Below are positions 1-6,326 of a stretch of DNA of 7,298 nt, in pieces. The notes under the pieces are model-generated. The model was not told the DNA's origin and searched no databases. It saw only the letters and a list, made by a program, of their open reading frames with translations. The DNA comes from Flavobacteriaceae bacterium (lineage in GTDB: Bacteria > Bacteroidota > Bacteroidia > Flavobacteriales > Flavobacteriaceae), in assembly GCA_013042825.1 (NCBI GenBank), contig JABDPL010000030.1, positions 1-7,298 of the forward strand, given 5' to 3'. Positions within the stretch are counted from its first letter, which is position 1. The number at the start of each line of letters is the position of its first letter. Both the position numbers and the translations under genes were made by a program.

Positions 1-563
1 TTTTTGTCATCGGCCAGATCGAAAGCCTCAAGACTGAGCACAGCCGAACTGGTATGATGGCCATGGGTTCTTCCCGGCGTTCGATGATCAAAACGATTGA
101 TGATAACATCGGGCTTGAAGGTTCGAATGGCCCAGACCACGTCACTGAGTACTTCATCTTTATTCCAGATCTTCAGCGTCTCATCCGGGTGTTTTGAATA
201 GCCGAAATCATTCGCCCGTGTAAAGCGTTGCTCACCTCCGTCAACACGGCGTGCTGCCAGTAATTCCTGGGTACGGATAACACCGAGCAATTCACGTAAT
301 TCAGGACCGATAAGGTTTTGCCCGCCATCACCCCGCGTAAGCGACAAGTAAGCGGTTCTGGCTTTTACCTGGTTAGACATGTAGGCTATGAGCCTCGTAT
401 TCTCGTCATCGGGATGAGCAGCTACGTAGAGAACCGATCCCAGAACGTTTAATTTTTGAACGGCATCATGAATATCTGCAGCACTCCAGGTCTTGGGTTT
501 CTGAGCAAAGCTGATAAGAACACTAAACAAGAAAAGTGCTAGTAGTCGATAGGCGCGAAGCAT
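1..563 (-). CDS. Secreted PIG-L (LmbE-like) family deacetylase, N-terminal part
   Basis: Translating the minus strand from the ATG at 563 gives 187 codons open to the window edge, so the C-terminus is missing. Residues 1-20 form a signal peptide (MLRAYRLLALFLFSVLISFA then Q), so the protein is probably exported. The PIG-L zinc motif AHPDDE is at 49-54. A second His-rich motif, HGHH, is at 167-170, where the family has its other metal-binding histidine. PIG-L enzymes are Zn-dependent hydrolases that remove acetyl groups from N-acetylglucosamine-type sugars; the substrate here is unknown. From memory, exported Bacteroidota members are much longer than the 230-280 aa of cytosolic ones, so more domains probably lie beyond base 1. 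No Shine-Dalgarno is seen, but a TAnnTTTG box lies 22 bp upstream, suggesting its own promoter. The fold call is firm and the substrate open. Confidence 0.9.
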   Translation of the reverse strand, partial: MLRAYRLLALFLFSVLISFAQKPKTWSAADIHDAVQKLNVLGSVLYVAAHPDDENTRLIAYMSNQVKARTAYLSLTRGDGGQNLIGPELRELLGVIRTQELLAARRVDGGEQRFTRANDFGYSKHPDETLKIWNKDEVLSDVVWAIRTFKPDVIINRFDHRTPGRTHGHHTSSAVLSLEAFDLADDK

Positions 564-585
564 AGTGTTTTGATGTTGGTGTGAT

Positions 586-593
586 CAAATATA
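586..593 (-). promoter_or_regulatory. Putative Bacteroidota -7 promoter element for the PIG-L gene
   Basis: The minus strand reads TATATTTG, an exact match to TAnnTTTG, 22 bp before the PIG-L ATG. No TTTG-like -33 element is found at the expected spacing of about 19 bp, so the call rests on the -7 box and its position in the 79-bp gap after corA. Confidence 0.5.
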
Positions 594-642
594 AAAAAGA
601 TCGTCTGCCAAGGCCTGGTTTTTAATGTTTATTTAACTCCCA

Positions 643-1737
643 TCAAAGCCATTTCTTTCGCTTAAACAAGAAAAGCATCAGTACAACGAGCAAAATCATC
701 ACAACCCAGAATACGTAATACCCATAGTGGTAATCAAGTTCCGGGATATACTTGAAATTCATGCCGTAGATTCCGGCCAGGAATGTGAGCGGTATAAAGA
801 TACTTGCCATTATTGTCAGGACCTTCATGACCTGGTTCATCTTAATGCTCAGGGTATTCATATGCATATCCATAAGGCTCCAGATCATTTCCCTGTAAAT
901 GTCGATCTGTTCGGTAATTTGGACGATATGATCATAGAGATCTCTGTAGAAGAGTTTGGAATGATCTGTAATCAATTTATAGTCATACTTTTCTATTTTA
1001 TTGATCAATTCGCGAAGTGGTACCACCGCCCGCCGCACTCTTAAAATCTCACGTTTTAATTCCTGAATTTTATGGACGATATCATCCTTTTGTGAGCCAT
1101 TAAACAGTTGGTTTTCAAGGTCCTCCAACTTATCACCAAGCGATTCGATAATACTGTAATAATGATCAATTATGGCATCGATAAGCGCGTATAAAAGATA
1201 ATCGGCGTGAATAAATCGCAACCGTCCTTTGGTTTGAATAAGGCGCTTGCGAACGGGATCGAGCACATCACCCTCCGACTCCTGGAAGGAAATCAAATAA
1301 TTTTCACCAAGGATAAAACTTAGCTGCTCAACAACCAGGCGTTCATCCCTGTCGTGGTACAACATTTTAACTATTACGAAAAGATAATTTTCATATTCAT
1401 CCAGCTTGGGCCGCTGTGTGATATTGACGATATCCTCAAGCACCAGAGGATGTAGATCGTATTGCTTGCCGACAGATTCAATGGATTCTACGTGGTTGAG
1501 ACCGTTGATATTCAACCATAAAATGTCTCCGGATTTTGTGTGGTTGAAAACCTCTTCAACGCTCTTGAGTTTGTGATGAGCGATTTGGTCTGAATTATAA
1601 TCGAACAATTCGATATAAAGGGGTTTATCCGATTTTATCCCTGTATATTCCATGGTCCCCGGAACCTGACCAATCTTGCCTTTGAGTGACTTCAGTTTAA
1701 TAGTTGATCTGGATCTTACGGATTTTTTTTTGGTCAT
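643..1737 (-). CDS. corA: CorA-type magnesium/cobalt transporter
   Basis: This is a 364-residue inner-membrane divalent cation channel of the CorA/2-TM-GxN family, which works as a pentamer and brings in Mg2+ (also Co2+ or Ni2+). The N-terminal cytoplasmic domain covers roughly residues 35-290 and includes a long charged helix at about 190-300 (LGDKLEDLENQLF, then ELKREILRVRRAVVPLREL). Two C-terminal membrane helices follow, at about 304-323 and 341-358. The family's GMN selectivity signature is at 325-327, followed by the loop IPEL at 331-334, and the chain ends in a basic tail (KRKKWL), as expected. Length is normal for the family. The first 20 residues are unusually basic (MTKKKSVRSRS...). 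The start is the first in-frame ATG after the MscS-like gene, 43 bp away, consistent with co-transcription. No SD and no clear promoter are seen in that gap. Mg2+ as main substrate is inferred from the family. Confidence 0.96.
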   Translation of the reverse strand: MTKKKSVRSRSTIKLKSLKGKIGQVPGTMEYTGIKSDKPLYIELFDYNSDQIAHHKLKSVEEVFNHTKSGDILWLNINGLNHVESIESVGKQYDLHPLVLEDIVNITQRPKLDEYENYLFVIVKMLYHDRDERLVVEQLSFILGENYLISFQESEGDVLDPVRKRLIQTKGRLRFIHADYLLYALIDAIIDHYYSIIESLGDKLEDLENQLFNGSQKDDIVHKIQELKREILRVRRAVVPLRELINKIEKYDYKLITDHSKLFYRDLYDHIVQITEQIDIYREMIWSLMDMHMNTLSIKMNQVMKVLTIMASIFIPLTFLAGIYGMNFKYIPELDYHYGYYVFWVVMILLVVLMLFLFKRKKWL

Positions 1738-1780
1738 AAATCTGGAATGTCAATTCGATAGATAGGTACTACTGCTTGTC

Positions 1781-2293
1781 CTAAGCATCTTTCTCAACTA
1801 AAGTTACAGCTTTTTGTAACATTAAATTATTGGGATATGTAACCAGGTCGCCATTTTCCAGTCGAAGGTGTAAATGAAAGGCCCTGATATCCTCAATTAC
1901 AGCCCGTATCGGGAAATCTTTGTCATGTATTTCCACCTTATCACCAACCTTATATGGAAATGAAAAGAACATGATCACACCTGAGGTAACATTGCTCAGT
2001 ATAGACCAAATGGCAAAAAGGGCAATACCCAGTATGGCAAAAACCGATGAAAACACCACAGCTATATCTCCCCAATTTGCACCGAACAGAAAGGATTCGC
2101 TTATCAGCCATAAGAAAAGCAACCCTACACTTATGTACCGGCTTATAAGCCTTGCTCTTACTTCGTTTTTGTTGCTGCGTTTGGCCACTTTTCTAATGAT
2201 CACATTTACAGAAAAGTTAATGATCAGAAAAATAACGAAAAGGCCGATGCCTAAATAGATTTGGGCATCATAGTCCTTAAAGAAATCCAACAT
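1781..2293 (-). CDS. Minimal MscS-like mechanosensitive channel protein
   Basis: This is a 170-residue membrane protein with three predicted helices at about 11-33, 52-71 and 77-110. The third is the Ala/Gly/Ser-bearing pore-type helix of the MscS family, and it runs into the beta-domain signature FPYKVGDKVEI at 112-122. The remaining beta domain includes the VIEDIR strand at 132-137 and the YPNN turn at 153-156. The protein then ends, so the C-terminal alpha/beta vestibule of full-length MscS (E. coli MscS is 286 aa) is absent. This looks like a natural compact form rather than a broken gene: the frame is intact and the end is clean. It probably forms an oligomeric channel that opens under membrane tension or carries small solutes; gating is not visible in sequence. 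It sits 48 bp after the lipoprotein and 43 bp before corA, and probably shares their transcript. Confidence 0.9.
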   Translation of the reverse strand: MLDFFKDYDAQIYLGIGLFVIFLIINFSVNVIIRKVAKRSNKNEVRARLISRYISVGLLFLWLISESFLFGANWGDIAVVFSSVFAILGIALFAIWSILSNVTSGVIMFFSFPYKVGDKVEIHDKDFPIRAVIEDIRAFHLHLRLENGDLVTYPNNLMLQKAVTLVEKDA

Positions 2294-2341
2294 AGAAATA
2301 AATTGTTAAATATTGGCTGAAAGCAATTTACCGAATTAAAT

Positions 2342-3286
2342 TTAACGCAGCATCAACGAATCCCGGAGAATTACATCAGAATTTTTGTTTTGCTGCCAGT
2401 AGGGGGCCTTCATTTCAGAGAGTTTTACCGCACGGGTAGTCATTCTTTTGGCATCCGGTCCCTCACTGCTGTAAAAGGACTCTTCCCATTCGAGGATGTT
2501 GTAAGGAAACTGGTCGTTGAAGATGATGGTCAGACTACGGGAGATATCGTCATAATTTATCTCATATTGTCCCTCGTTCAGCGTGGCCTGCGCCTTGTAG
2601 GCTTTTACAGGTAAATGTTTCAGCCTGAGGAATTCCAGCGACGGTATCAGTTCGATCTCACCCTGTGGCAGGCTCTGGGGATCGATACGCAATTGGGTCC
2701 AGATTTCATTTTCGAGTATAGATTTATCCAGGCTGAATTCCTGGTCGGCCTCCGGTTCGAAATAGGAATGCGACATCACCTCATAGTCGTCCCGGTTATT
2801 GATCTGGGTATATACCTGTCCGCACCATTCCTGTATCGAACTGCTGACCTTTAGCGCATGTTGATTGTTGGAAACCGGGTAAAAGGTGCTCTGCATGATG
2901 GAATAGGGATAAATACCGGTATTGAAATTCTTGGTAGCATTGAGTTTCAGAACTGAAATATTTTCAGGCTTTGAATAGTCGGCTTTAACCTGTTTCACCG
3001 GATTGAAATCTTCGGTTACATAGATCAAAACGGCATGGCCCTCACGAATCTCGCCATAACGGGCTTGTTCAAGTCTGTAGGATGTTAGTTCCGCTAAACC
3101 AGTATACCAATAAGTTTTGAATGCTTCCGAAAGTTCCACAGGATCGGATGGAGTAGTTGTTTTCTCAGCTGAATCCGAAACCTCTACAGCCCTGTTTTTG
3201 TTTTCTTCGGAACATCCCAGGAAAACCACGAGAAGACCCATTAAGAGGTTGAAAGAAAGCCTAAAGGTGTGCACTGATCTCGACAT
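2342..3286 (-). CDS. Flavobacterial lipoprotein of unknown function
   Basis: This is a 314-residue exported protein. A basic N-terminus and hydrophobic stretch (residues 10-23) lead to a lipobox-like FLGC with Cys25 as the probable lipidated residue (Phe at -3 is not ideal). A Ser/Thr/Glu-rich linker (about 26-50) precedes a soluble domain. Recognisable blocks are a YRLEQARYGEIREGHAVLIY segment (about 70-89), NATKNFNTGIYPYSIM, a Cys in SSIQEWCGQVY, and YNILEWEE near the C-terminus. I recognise the family as widespread in Flavobacteriia next to maf but know of no function. Despite database labels I recall as 'septum formation inhibitor Maf', it has none of the Maf motifs. It lies 27 bp after maf but has its own putative -7 box 14 bp before the ATG. 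An envelope location is inferred from the lipobox; no enzymatic motif was recognised. Confidence 0.85.
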   Translation of the reverse strand: MSRSVHTFRLSFNLLMGLLVVFLGCSEENKNRAVEVSDSAEKTTTPSDPVELSEAFKTYWYTGLAELTSYRLEQARYGEIREGHAVLIYVTEDFNPVKQVKADYSKPENISVLKLNATKNFNTGIYPYSIMQSTFYPVSNNQHALKVSSSIQEWCGQVYTQINNRDDYEVMSHSYFEPEADQEFSLDKSILENEIWTQLRIDPQSLPQGEIELIPSLEFLRLKHLPVKAYKAQATLNEGQYEINYDDISRSLTIIFNDQFPYNILEWEESFYSSEGPDAKRMTTRAVKLSEMKAPYWQQNKNSDVILRDSLMLR

Positions 3287-3300
3287 AGCTGAATTTTTAT

Positions 3301-3308
3301 CAAAAATA
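3301..3308 (-). promoter_or_regulatory. Putative Bacteroidota -7 promoter element for the lipoprotein gene
   Basis: The minus strand reads TATTTTTG, an exact TAnnTTTG match, 14 bp before the lipoprotein ATG and 5 bp after the maf stop codon. It implies a very short leader and a transcript covering lipoprotein, MscS-like and corA. No TTTG -33 box is visible at normal spacing. Confidence 0.45.
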
Positions 3309-3313
3309 CGATG

Positions 3314-3910
3314 CTATGACTGTTCTGCGATGGTCTTTAACGTTTTGTAAACAAGATGGACGGGGAGACCCATGACATTAAAATAAGAACCTTCAACCCG
3401 CGTTACCCCGGCCAGACCGATCCAGTCCTGAATACCGTAGGCTCCCGCTTTATCCATAGGTTTGTGGGTTTCCACATAATATGTGATCTCCTCATCATTA
3501 AGGTCATTAAAGGTGACCCGGGTCGTATCGTTTATGAGGATTTCCTGATCGACCGTTTTAAAACAGACCGAGGTGATCACCTCATGGGTGGAATTACAGA
3601 GAGATTTTATCATCCGTATGGCATCAGCTTCATCCTGAGGTTTATTGATAGCCATGCCCTTGTGCCAGACAATGGTATCACTGGTAACCAATATATCGCC
3701 GGGTTTGAGTTCGCCCTCGAAGGCTGCAGCCTTGAGTTTTGCCAGGTAATCACTGATCTCGGACCCCTTCAAATGATGGGGGAAGATCTCATCAATCGGT
3801 CTTAAACGGATCTCGAAATCCAATTCCAGATCCTTAAAGAATTTTTGTCTCCTGGGGGAACCCGAAGCGAGGATAAGATTATGATTCTTAAGTAATTGTT
3901 TCAGTATCAA
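3314..3910 (-). CDS. maf: Maf family nucleotide pyrophosphatase
   Basis: This cytosolic nucleoside triphosphate pyrophosphatase hydrolyses dTTP/UTP or modified nucleotides to monophosphates; Maf was first known as a septum inhibitor. With a TTG start at 3910 the protein is 198 aa, the usual family length. ASGSPRR, the triphosphate-binding motif, is at 15-21. TSDTIVW, with the catalytic Asp, is at 76-82, NKP at 89-91 and THEV at 108-111. The DKAGAYGIQ motif is at 153-161. No ATG lies near the expected N-terminus: the reading is TTG-ATA-CTG-AAA. The TTG overlaps the UbiA stop by 4 bases, a usual translational coupling arrangement. The only upstream ATG (3994) would add 28 residues unlike Maf, encoded inside the UbiA gene. 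The start is therefore inferred; the family call is firm. The DTIV-type motif suggests the dTTP/UTP-preferring branch, but this is not certain. Confidence 0.93.
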   Translation of the reverse strand: MILKQLLKNHNLILASGSPRRQKFFKDLELDFEIRLRPIDEIFPHHLKGSEISDYLAKLKAAAFEGELKPGDILVTSDTIVWHKGMAINKPQDEADAIRMIKSLCNSTHEVITSVCFKTVDQEILINDTTRVTFNDLNDEEITYYVETHKPMDKAGAYGIQDWIGLAGVTRVEGSYFNVMGLPVHLVYKTLKTIAEQS

Positions 3911-4827
3911 TTCAGCAGGATAAAAGGATACAACAATAAGGACAAAATTCCTGTTAGCATTACGATTTTCAATACGGTTGATAATCGATGCCAATCGGAT
4001 TTTGTTTCAGCCTGGAAACTTTTTACACTGAAGAATAACAATGGTGCCAGGATGAATAACAAGAAATAACCAACGGCAATGGGTTGTTTATAAAGAAAGG
4101 TCACGATATAGAAGATCACACCGAGAATAGGCAGAAACGAAAGTACGAAGACCACTTTACCACTGCGTTCGCGACCGATCTGGATCGGCAGGGTTTTCAT
4201 GCCGGCATTGTAATCGCCATCGATATCCTCAATATCCTTCACCAATTCCCTTATCAGGGTTATCACAAAAGCGAAGAGGGCATAATCCATGAGTATACGG
4301 AAAAAGGTCACCTGGGTTGACTGGTTTTGTTCTGTCATAGCCGGAACAAGTTCGTATACTCCAACGATCAGCAGGCTTATTGCGACGACCACTGCGATAG
4401 CAATATTACCGACCAGCGTCATTTGTTTTAATGATGACGCATAGACGTAAAGCAAGGCAGCTACCAGGATGAAAACGGCTGCAAAACCCGGTTTTCCGAT
4501 CATATTGGAGAGGTAAAAGCCGAGTCCGACCCCCGCAATGGTAAAGGCTGCATAAAAGTTATAGGCGTTCTTTTCTGAAATTTGTTTTCCTACGATGGTT
4601 TTCTCCGGATTATTCACGCTATCTGTCTCTACATCAAAGATATCGTTGATGATATATCCCGCCGCCGCAATAAAGAGGGTGGCCAAAACCAACAAGCCGA
4701 AGCCCTTCCAGTTAAAGGTGGTCATCACCCCGAAATCAGGATCTAAGAGGGCATATTTTATAAGTACTTGTGCCAGGGCTATCATGAGTAGGTTCTTCCA
4801 GCGGATGAGGTTTAGAAATGCGAGCAT
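3907..4827 (-). CDS. UbiA-family prenyltransferase (geranylgeranylglycerol-phosphate geranylgeranyltransferase-like)
   Basis: This is a 306-residue polytopic inner-membrane enzyme with about eight or nine hydrophobic helices. Both Asp-rich Mg-diphosphate motifs of the UbiA superfamily are present: NDIFDVETD at 61-69, and KDIEDIDGD at 197-205 followed by the conserved KTLP at 211-214. Such enzymes move a polyprenyl chain from its diphosphate to an acceptor. The spacing and the RWKN segment near the N-terminus resemble the group annotated as digeranylgeranylglyceryl phosphate synthases, which make archaeal-type ether lipid precursors. The acceptor in Bacteroidota is unproven, and a quinone-type or other acceptor is possible. 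The ATG at 4827 places a normal family N-terminus, and a heptamer repeat ends 4 bp upstream of it. The stop overlaps the maf TTG by 4 bases, so the two are probably one transcript. Confidence 0.9.
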   Translation of the reverse strand: MLAFLNLIRWKNLLMIALAQVLIKYALLDPDFGVMTTFNWKGFGLLVLATLFIAAAGYIINDIFDVETDSVNNPEKTIVGKQISEKNAYNFYAAFTIAGVGLGFYLSNMIGKPGFAAVFILVAALLYVYASSLKQMTLVGNIAIAVVVAISLLIVGVYELVPAMTEQNQSTQVTFFRILMDYALFAFVITLIRELVKDIEDIDGDYNAGMKTLPIQIGRERSGKVVFVLSFLPILGVIFYIVTFLYKQPIAVGYFLLFILAPLLFFSVKSFQAETKSDWHRLSTVLKIVMLTGILSLLLYPFILLN

Positions 4828-4831
4828 TGAT

Positions 4832-4859
4832 TTAGTCGTTAGTCGTTAGTTGTTAGTTT
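4832..4859. repeat. Tandem heptamer array (4 units) next to the UbiA start
   Basis: Four consecutive 7-bp units start at 4832, 4839, 4846 and 4853: TTAGTCG twice, then TTAGTTG, then TTAGTTT. The array ends 4 bp from the UbiA start codon, so it forms the proximal untranslated leader of that gene. After the hairpin at 4863-4897 the same register resumes: TAGTTGT at 4903-4909 is identical to 4847-4853 and lies 56 bp (8 x 7) from it, followed by TAGCAAT at 4910. The rest of the 178-bp gap (about 4925-5005) shows no gene, no exact TAnnTTTG box and no U-tract terminator. Confidence 0.85.
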
Positions 4860-4862
4860 TTA

Positions 4863-4897
4863 CCTGCCTGCCCGCGAGGCGCGGCCGAGCAGGCAGG
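4863..4897. repeat. GC-rich hairpin (inverted repeat) between HAD and UbiA genes
   Basis: The arms CCTGCCTGC (4863-4871) and GCAGGCAGG (4889-4897) are perfect 9-bp complements. Inside them, CCGCG (4872-4876) and CGCGG (4880-4884) form a second stem around an AGG loop, with CCGA (4885-4888) left as a bulge. That makes 14 base pairs, 13 of them G-C, in an otherwise AT-leaning gap. Neither strand has a T run after the stem, so it is not a standard intrinsic terminator. It could be a REP-like element, an mRNA 3'-end stabiliser for the HAD transcript, or a barrier in the UbiA leader. Confidence 0.8.
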
Positions 4898-5005
4898 GTC
4901 GATAGTTGTTAGCAATAAGCATTATGGTAAGGGGTGACAGTTTACAGCTAACAAAGAAATATAGTATTTGATCAGTAATGTTTTCACTTTTACCAGTAAT
5001 CATAA

Positions 5006-5536
5006 TCAATCAAACTTCGCATCGAAATTCTTTATCCATTTCCCCTGCACTTTCATGACCTGTTCGATCACGTCGCGGGCGGCGCCTTGTCCGCCGTTTT
5101 TATGCGAAACATATTTGCTGATCGACTTGATCTCAGCTGCGGCGTCCTGAGGACAACAAGCCAGACCGGCTTTCTGCATCACATAAAGATCAGGGATATC
5201 GTCGCCCATATACAGCACATGTTTAGCGTCGATATTATAGATATCCAGGAACTCATCCATCTGCTCGATCTTGTCGCTTACACCCAGGAAGATATTGGTC
5301 ACGCCCAGTCCGCGCAAGCGCGATCGCACGCCTTCATTGTTTCCGCCGGAAATAATACAGACGTTATAGCCATTATCGACGGCGGTTTTCAGTGCATATC
5401 CGTCTTTGATATTCATCCGTCTGAGCAGCCGGCCTTCAGTGGTGACCATAACGGTTCCATCGGTCAACACGCCATCAACATCAAAAATAAAGGTGGTGAT
5501 ATCGTGCAGATATTCCTTATAACTTTTTTCTACCAT
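5006..5536 (-). CDS. kdsC: KdsC-like HAD phosphatase (probable Kdo-8-phosphate phosphatase)
   Basis: This is a 176-residue cytosolic HAD-superfamily phosphatase without a cap domain, matching KdsC in length. Motif I, DVDGVLTDG, is at 19-27 with the nucleophile Asp19 and acid/base Asp21. Motif II, ISGG, is at 62-65, motif III Lys is in SDK (87-89), and motif IV GDDIPD is at 111-116. The C-terminal GGQGAARD (148-155) matches the GGxGAxRE-type tail that helps form the active site in KdsC tetramers. KdsC removes phosphate from 3-deoxy-manno-octulosonate-8-phosphate to give Kdo for the LPS inner core. Related members act on other 9-carbon or 8-carbon sugar acids, so the substrate is probable rather than certain. 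The ATG at 5536 lies inside the upstream DUF2520 gene (20-bp overlap), so the two are likely co-translated. No other kds gene is in the window. Confidence 0.88.
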   Translation of the reverse strand: MVEKSYKEYLHDITTFIFDVDGVLTDGTVMVTTEGRLLRRMNIKDGYALKTAVDNGYNVCIISGGNNEGVRSRLRGLGVTNIFLGVSDKIEQMDEFLDIYNIDAKHVLYMGDDIPDLYVMQKAGLACCPQDAAAEIKSISKYVSHKNGGQGAARDVIEQVMKVQGKWIKNFDAKFD

Positions 5537-6284
5537 GGGTTTGCTGAATGGATTGTGTTAGTAATTCGTATATGTCTTTGTGTAAAGGATTGTCCAAAAG
5601 TTTTAAATGCCGCCGGATGGTCTTCTGATCATCCCGTTTTGCCGGTCCGGTCTGAGCCATATAAGGCGACACATCCTGGACCTTTTTCGCGGTCTCTAAG
5701 ATAAGCGGTTTCAGTATATCAAAATTGATATTTTTTACATCGGTGATCTCGTGACCGATCCTGTATAATTGGTTGGAAAAATTATTGACGAAAACTGCCG
5801 CCAGGTGCAGTATCTGCCGCTGCTCTGTATTGATGCGGTAGTGTTTGCTGCCCAGGGCTTCGGCTAATTGTTTCAGTTGATTTAAATCGGACTTTTCCAG
5901 GGCTTCCAGGCATAAGGGAACATCCTGAAAATCCATAATGACCTCCTTCGAAAAGGTTTGCAGCGGATAAAATACCCCGCGTTTATGTTTGGAATCGAGG
6001 TCATGTATACCAACACTCCCGGAGGTATGCACAACCAGGGTGTTTTCGTAAGGAATTTGAGACGACAGTGCACCAACCGCATCATCGCTCACGGTAACGA
6101 TCGTGATATCTGCAGCTTCGAGATCGGCGAGCTGATCGGTAACCATGATAGCATGGTTAGGCTCAGAGATGCTTTTCTTGTCGCGGTTATACCAATAGCT
6201 TAAACGGATGTCATCTGCTTTGTCGATTGCACGTGCTAAATGATGGCCGAGATTTCCGGCGCCGATAAGGTTGAGGGTGGTCAT
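5517..6284 (-). CDS. Rossmann-fold and DUF2520 domain protein
   Basis: This is a 255-residue soluble protein with a two-domain oxidoreductase-like plan. The N-terminal nucleotide-binding domain (about 1-115) has the dinucleotide loop GAGNLG at 8-13, HTSG at 86-89 and YPLQTFS at 106-112. The all-helical C-terminal DUF2520 domain (about 125-250) carries the family block HLAAVFVNNFSN at 160-171 and TGPAKRDD at 212-219. The plan resembles pyrroline-5-carboxylate, 6-phosphogluconate and ketopantoate reductases, so NAD(P)-dependent reduction is plausible, but no substrate is known to me. The start ATG at 6284 places GAGNLG at the normal distance from the N-terminus. The gene opens the leftward run and overlaps the HAD gene by 20 bp, hinting at a shared pathway or simply shared expression. 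Confidence 0.92.
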   Translation of the reverse strand: MTTLNLIGAGNLGHHLARAIDKADDIRLSYWYNRDKKSISEPNHAIMVTDQLADLEAADITIVTVSDDAVGALSSQIPYENTLVVHTSGSVGIHDLDSKHKRGVFYPLQTFSKEVIMDFQDVPLCLEALEKSDLNQLKQLAEALGSKHYRINTEQRQILHLAAVFVNNFSNQLYRIGHEITDVKNINFDILKPLILETAKKVQDVSPYMAQTGPAKRDDQKTIRRHLKLLDNPLHKDIYELLTQSIQQTHGRKKL

Positions 6285-6311
6285 ATGGCGAAATTAGGGA
6301 ATTCGGTAGAA

Positions 6312-6319
6312 TAAAAATA
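6312..6319 (-). promoter_or_regulatory. Weak candidate -7 element for the DUF2520 gene
   Basis: The minus strand reads TATTTTTA, one mismatch from TAnnTTTG, 27 bp before the DUF2520 ATG, a distance like that of the exact boxes elsewhere in the window. A second near match, TAATTTCG (6289-6296), lies too close to the ATG to leave a leader. Only position and resemblance support this. Confidence 0.25.
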
Positions 6320-6326
6320 AGATTTT

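Noticed and set aside
601..642. Possible terminator after corA (CCAGGCCTTGG followed further on by a T run)
   Set aside because: The stem would be only about three pairs, with nine bases between it and the T run; the T run is better explained as flanking the PIG-L -7 box.
727..1044. 105-codon plus-strand frame opposite corA
   Set aside because: Fully inside corA, antisense, without family features.
3356..3805. 149-codon plus-strand frame opposite maf
   Set aside because: Antisense to the conserved catalytic motifs of Maf, with no start context or recognisable domain.
3911..3994. N-terminal extension of Maf to the ATG at 3994
   Set aside because: The added 28 residues fall inside the UbiA coding region, do not resemble a Maf N-terminus, and would give a protein longer than usual.
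4863..4897. GC-rich hairpin as an intrinsic terminator of the kdsC transcript
   Set aside because: The stem is strong enough but neither strand has a U tract following it; kept as a structured repeat instead.
4828..5005. Riboswitch or small RNA in the UbiA leader
   Set aside because: Apart from the heptamers and hairpin there is no conserved aptamer-like arrangement that I can recognise, and no terminator or promoter pair bounding an RNA.
5087..5704. 205-codon open frame on the plus strand across the KdsC-like and DUF2520 genes
   Set aside because: It lies wholly opposite two genes with clear family motifs; its translation shows no recognisable domain and reads as a reverse-strand shadow.
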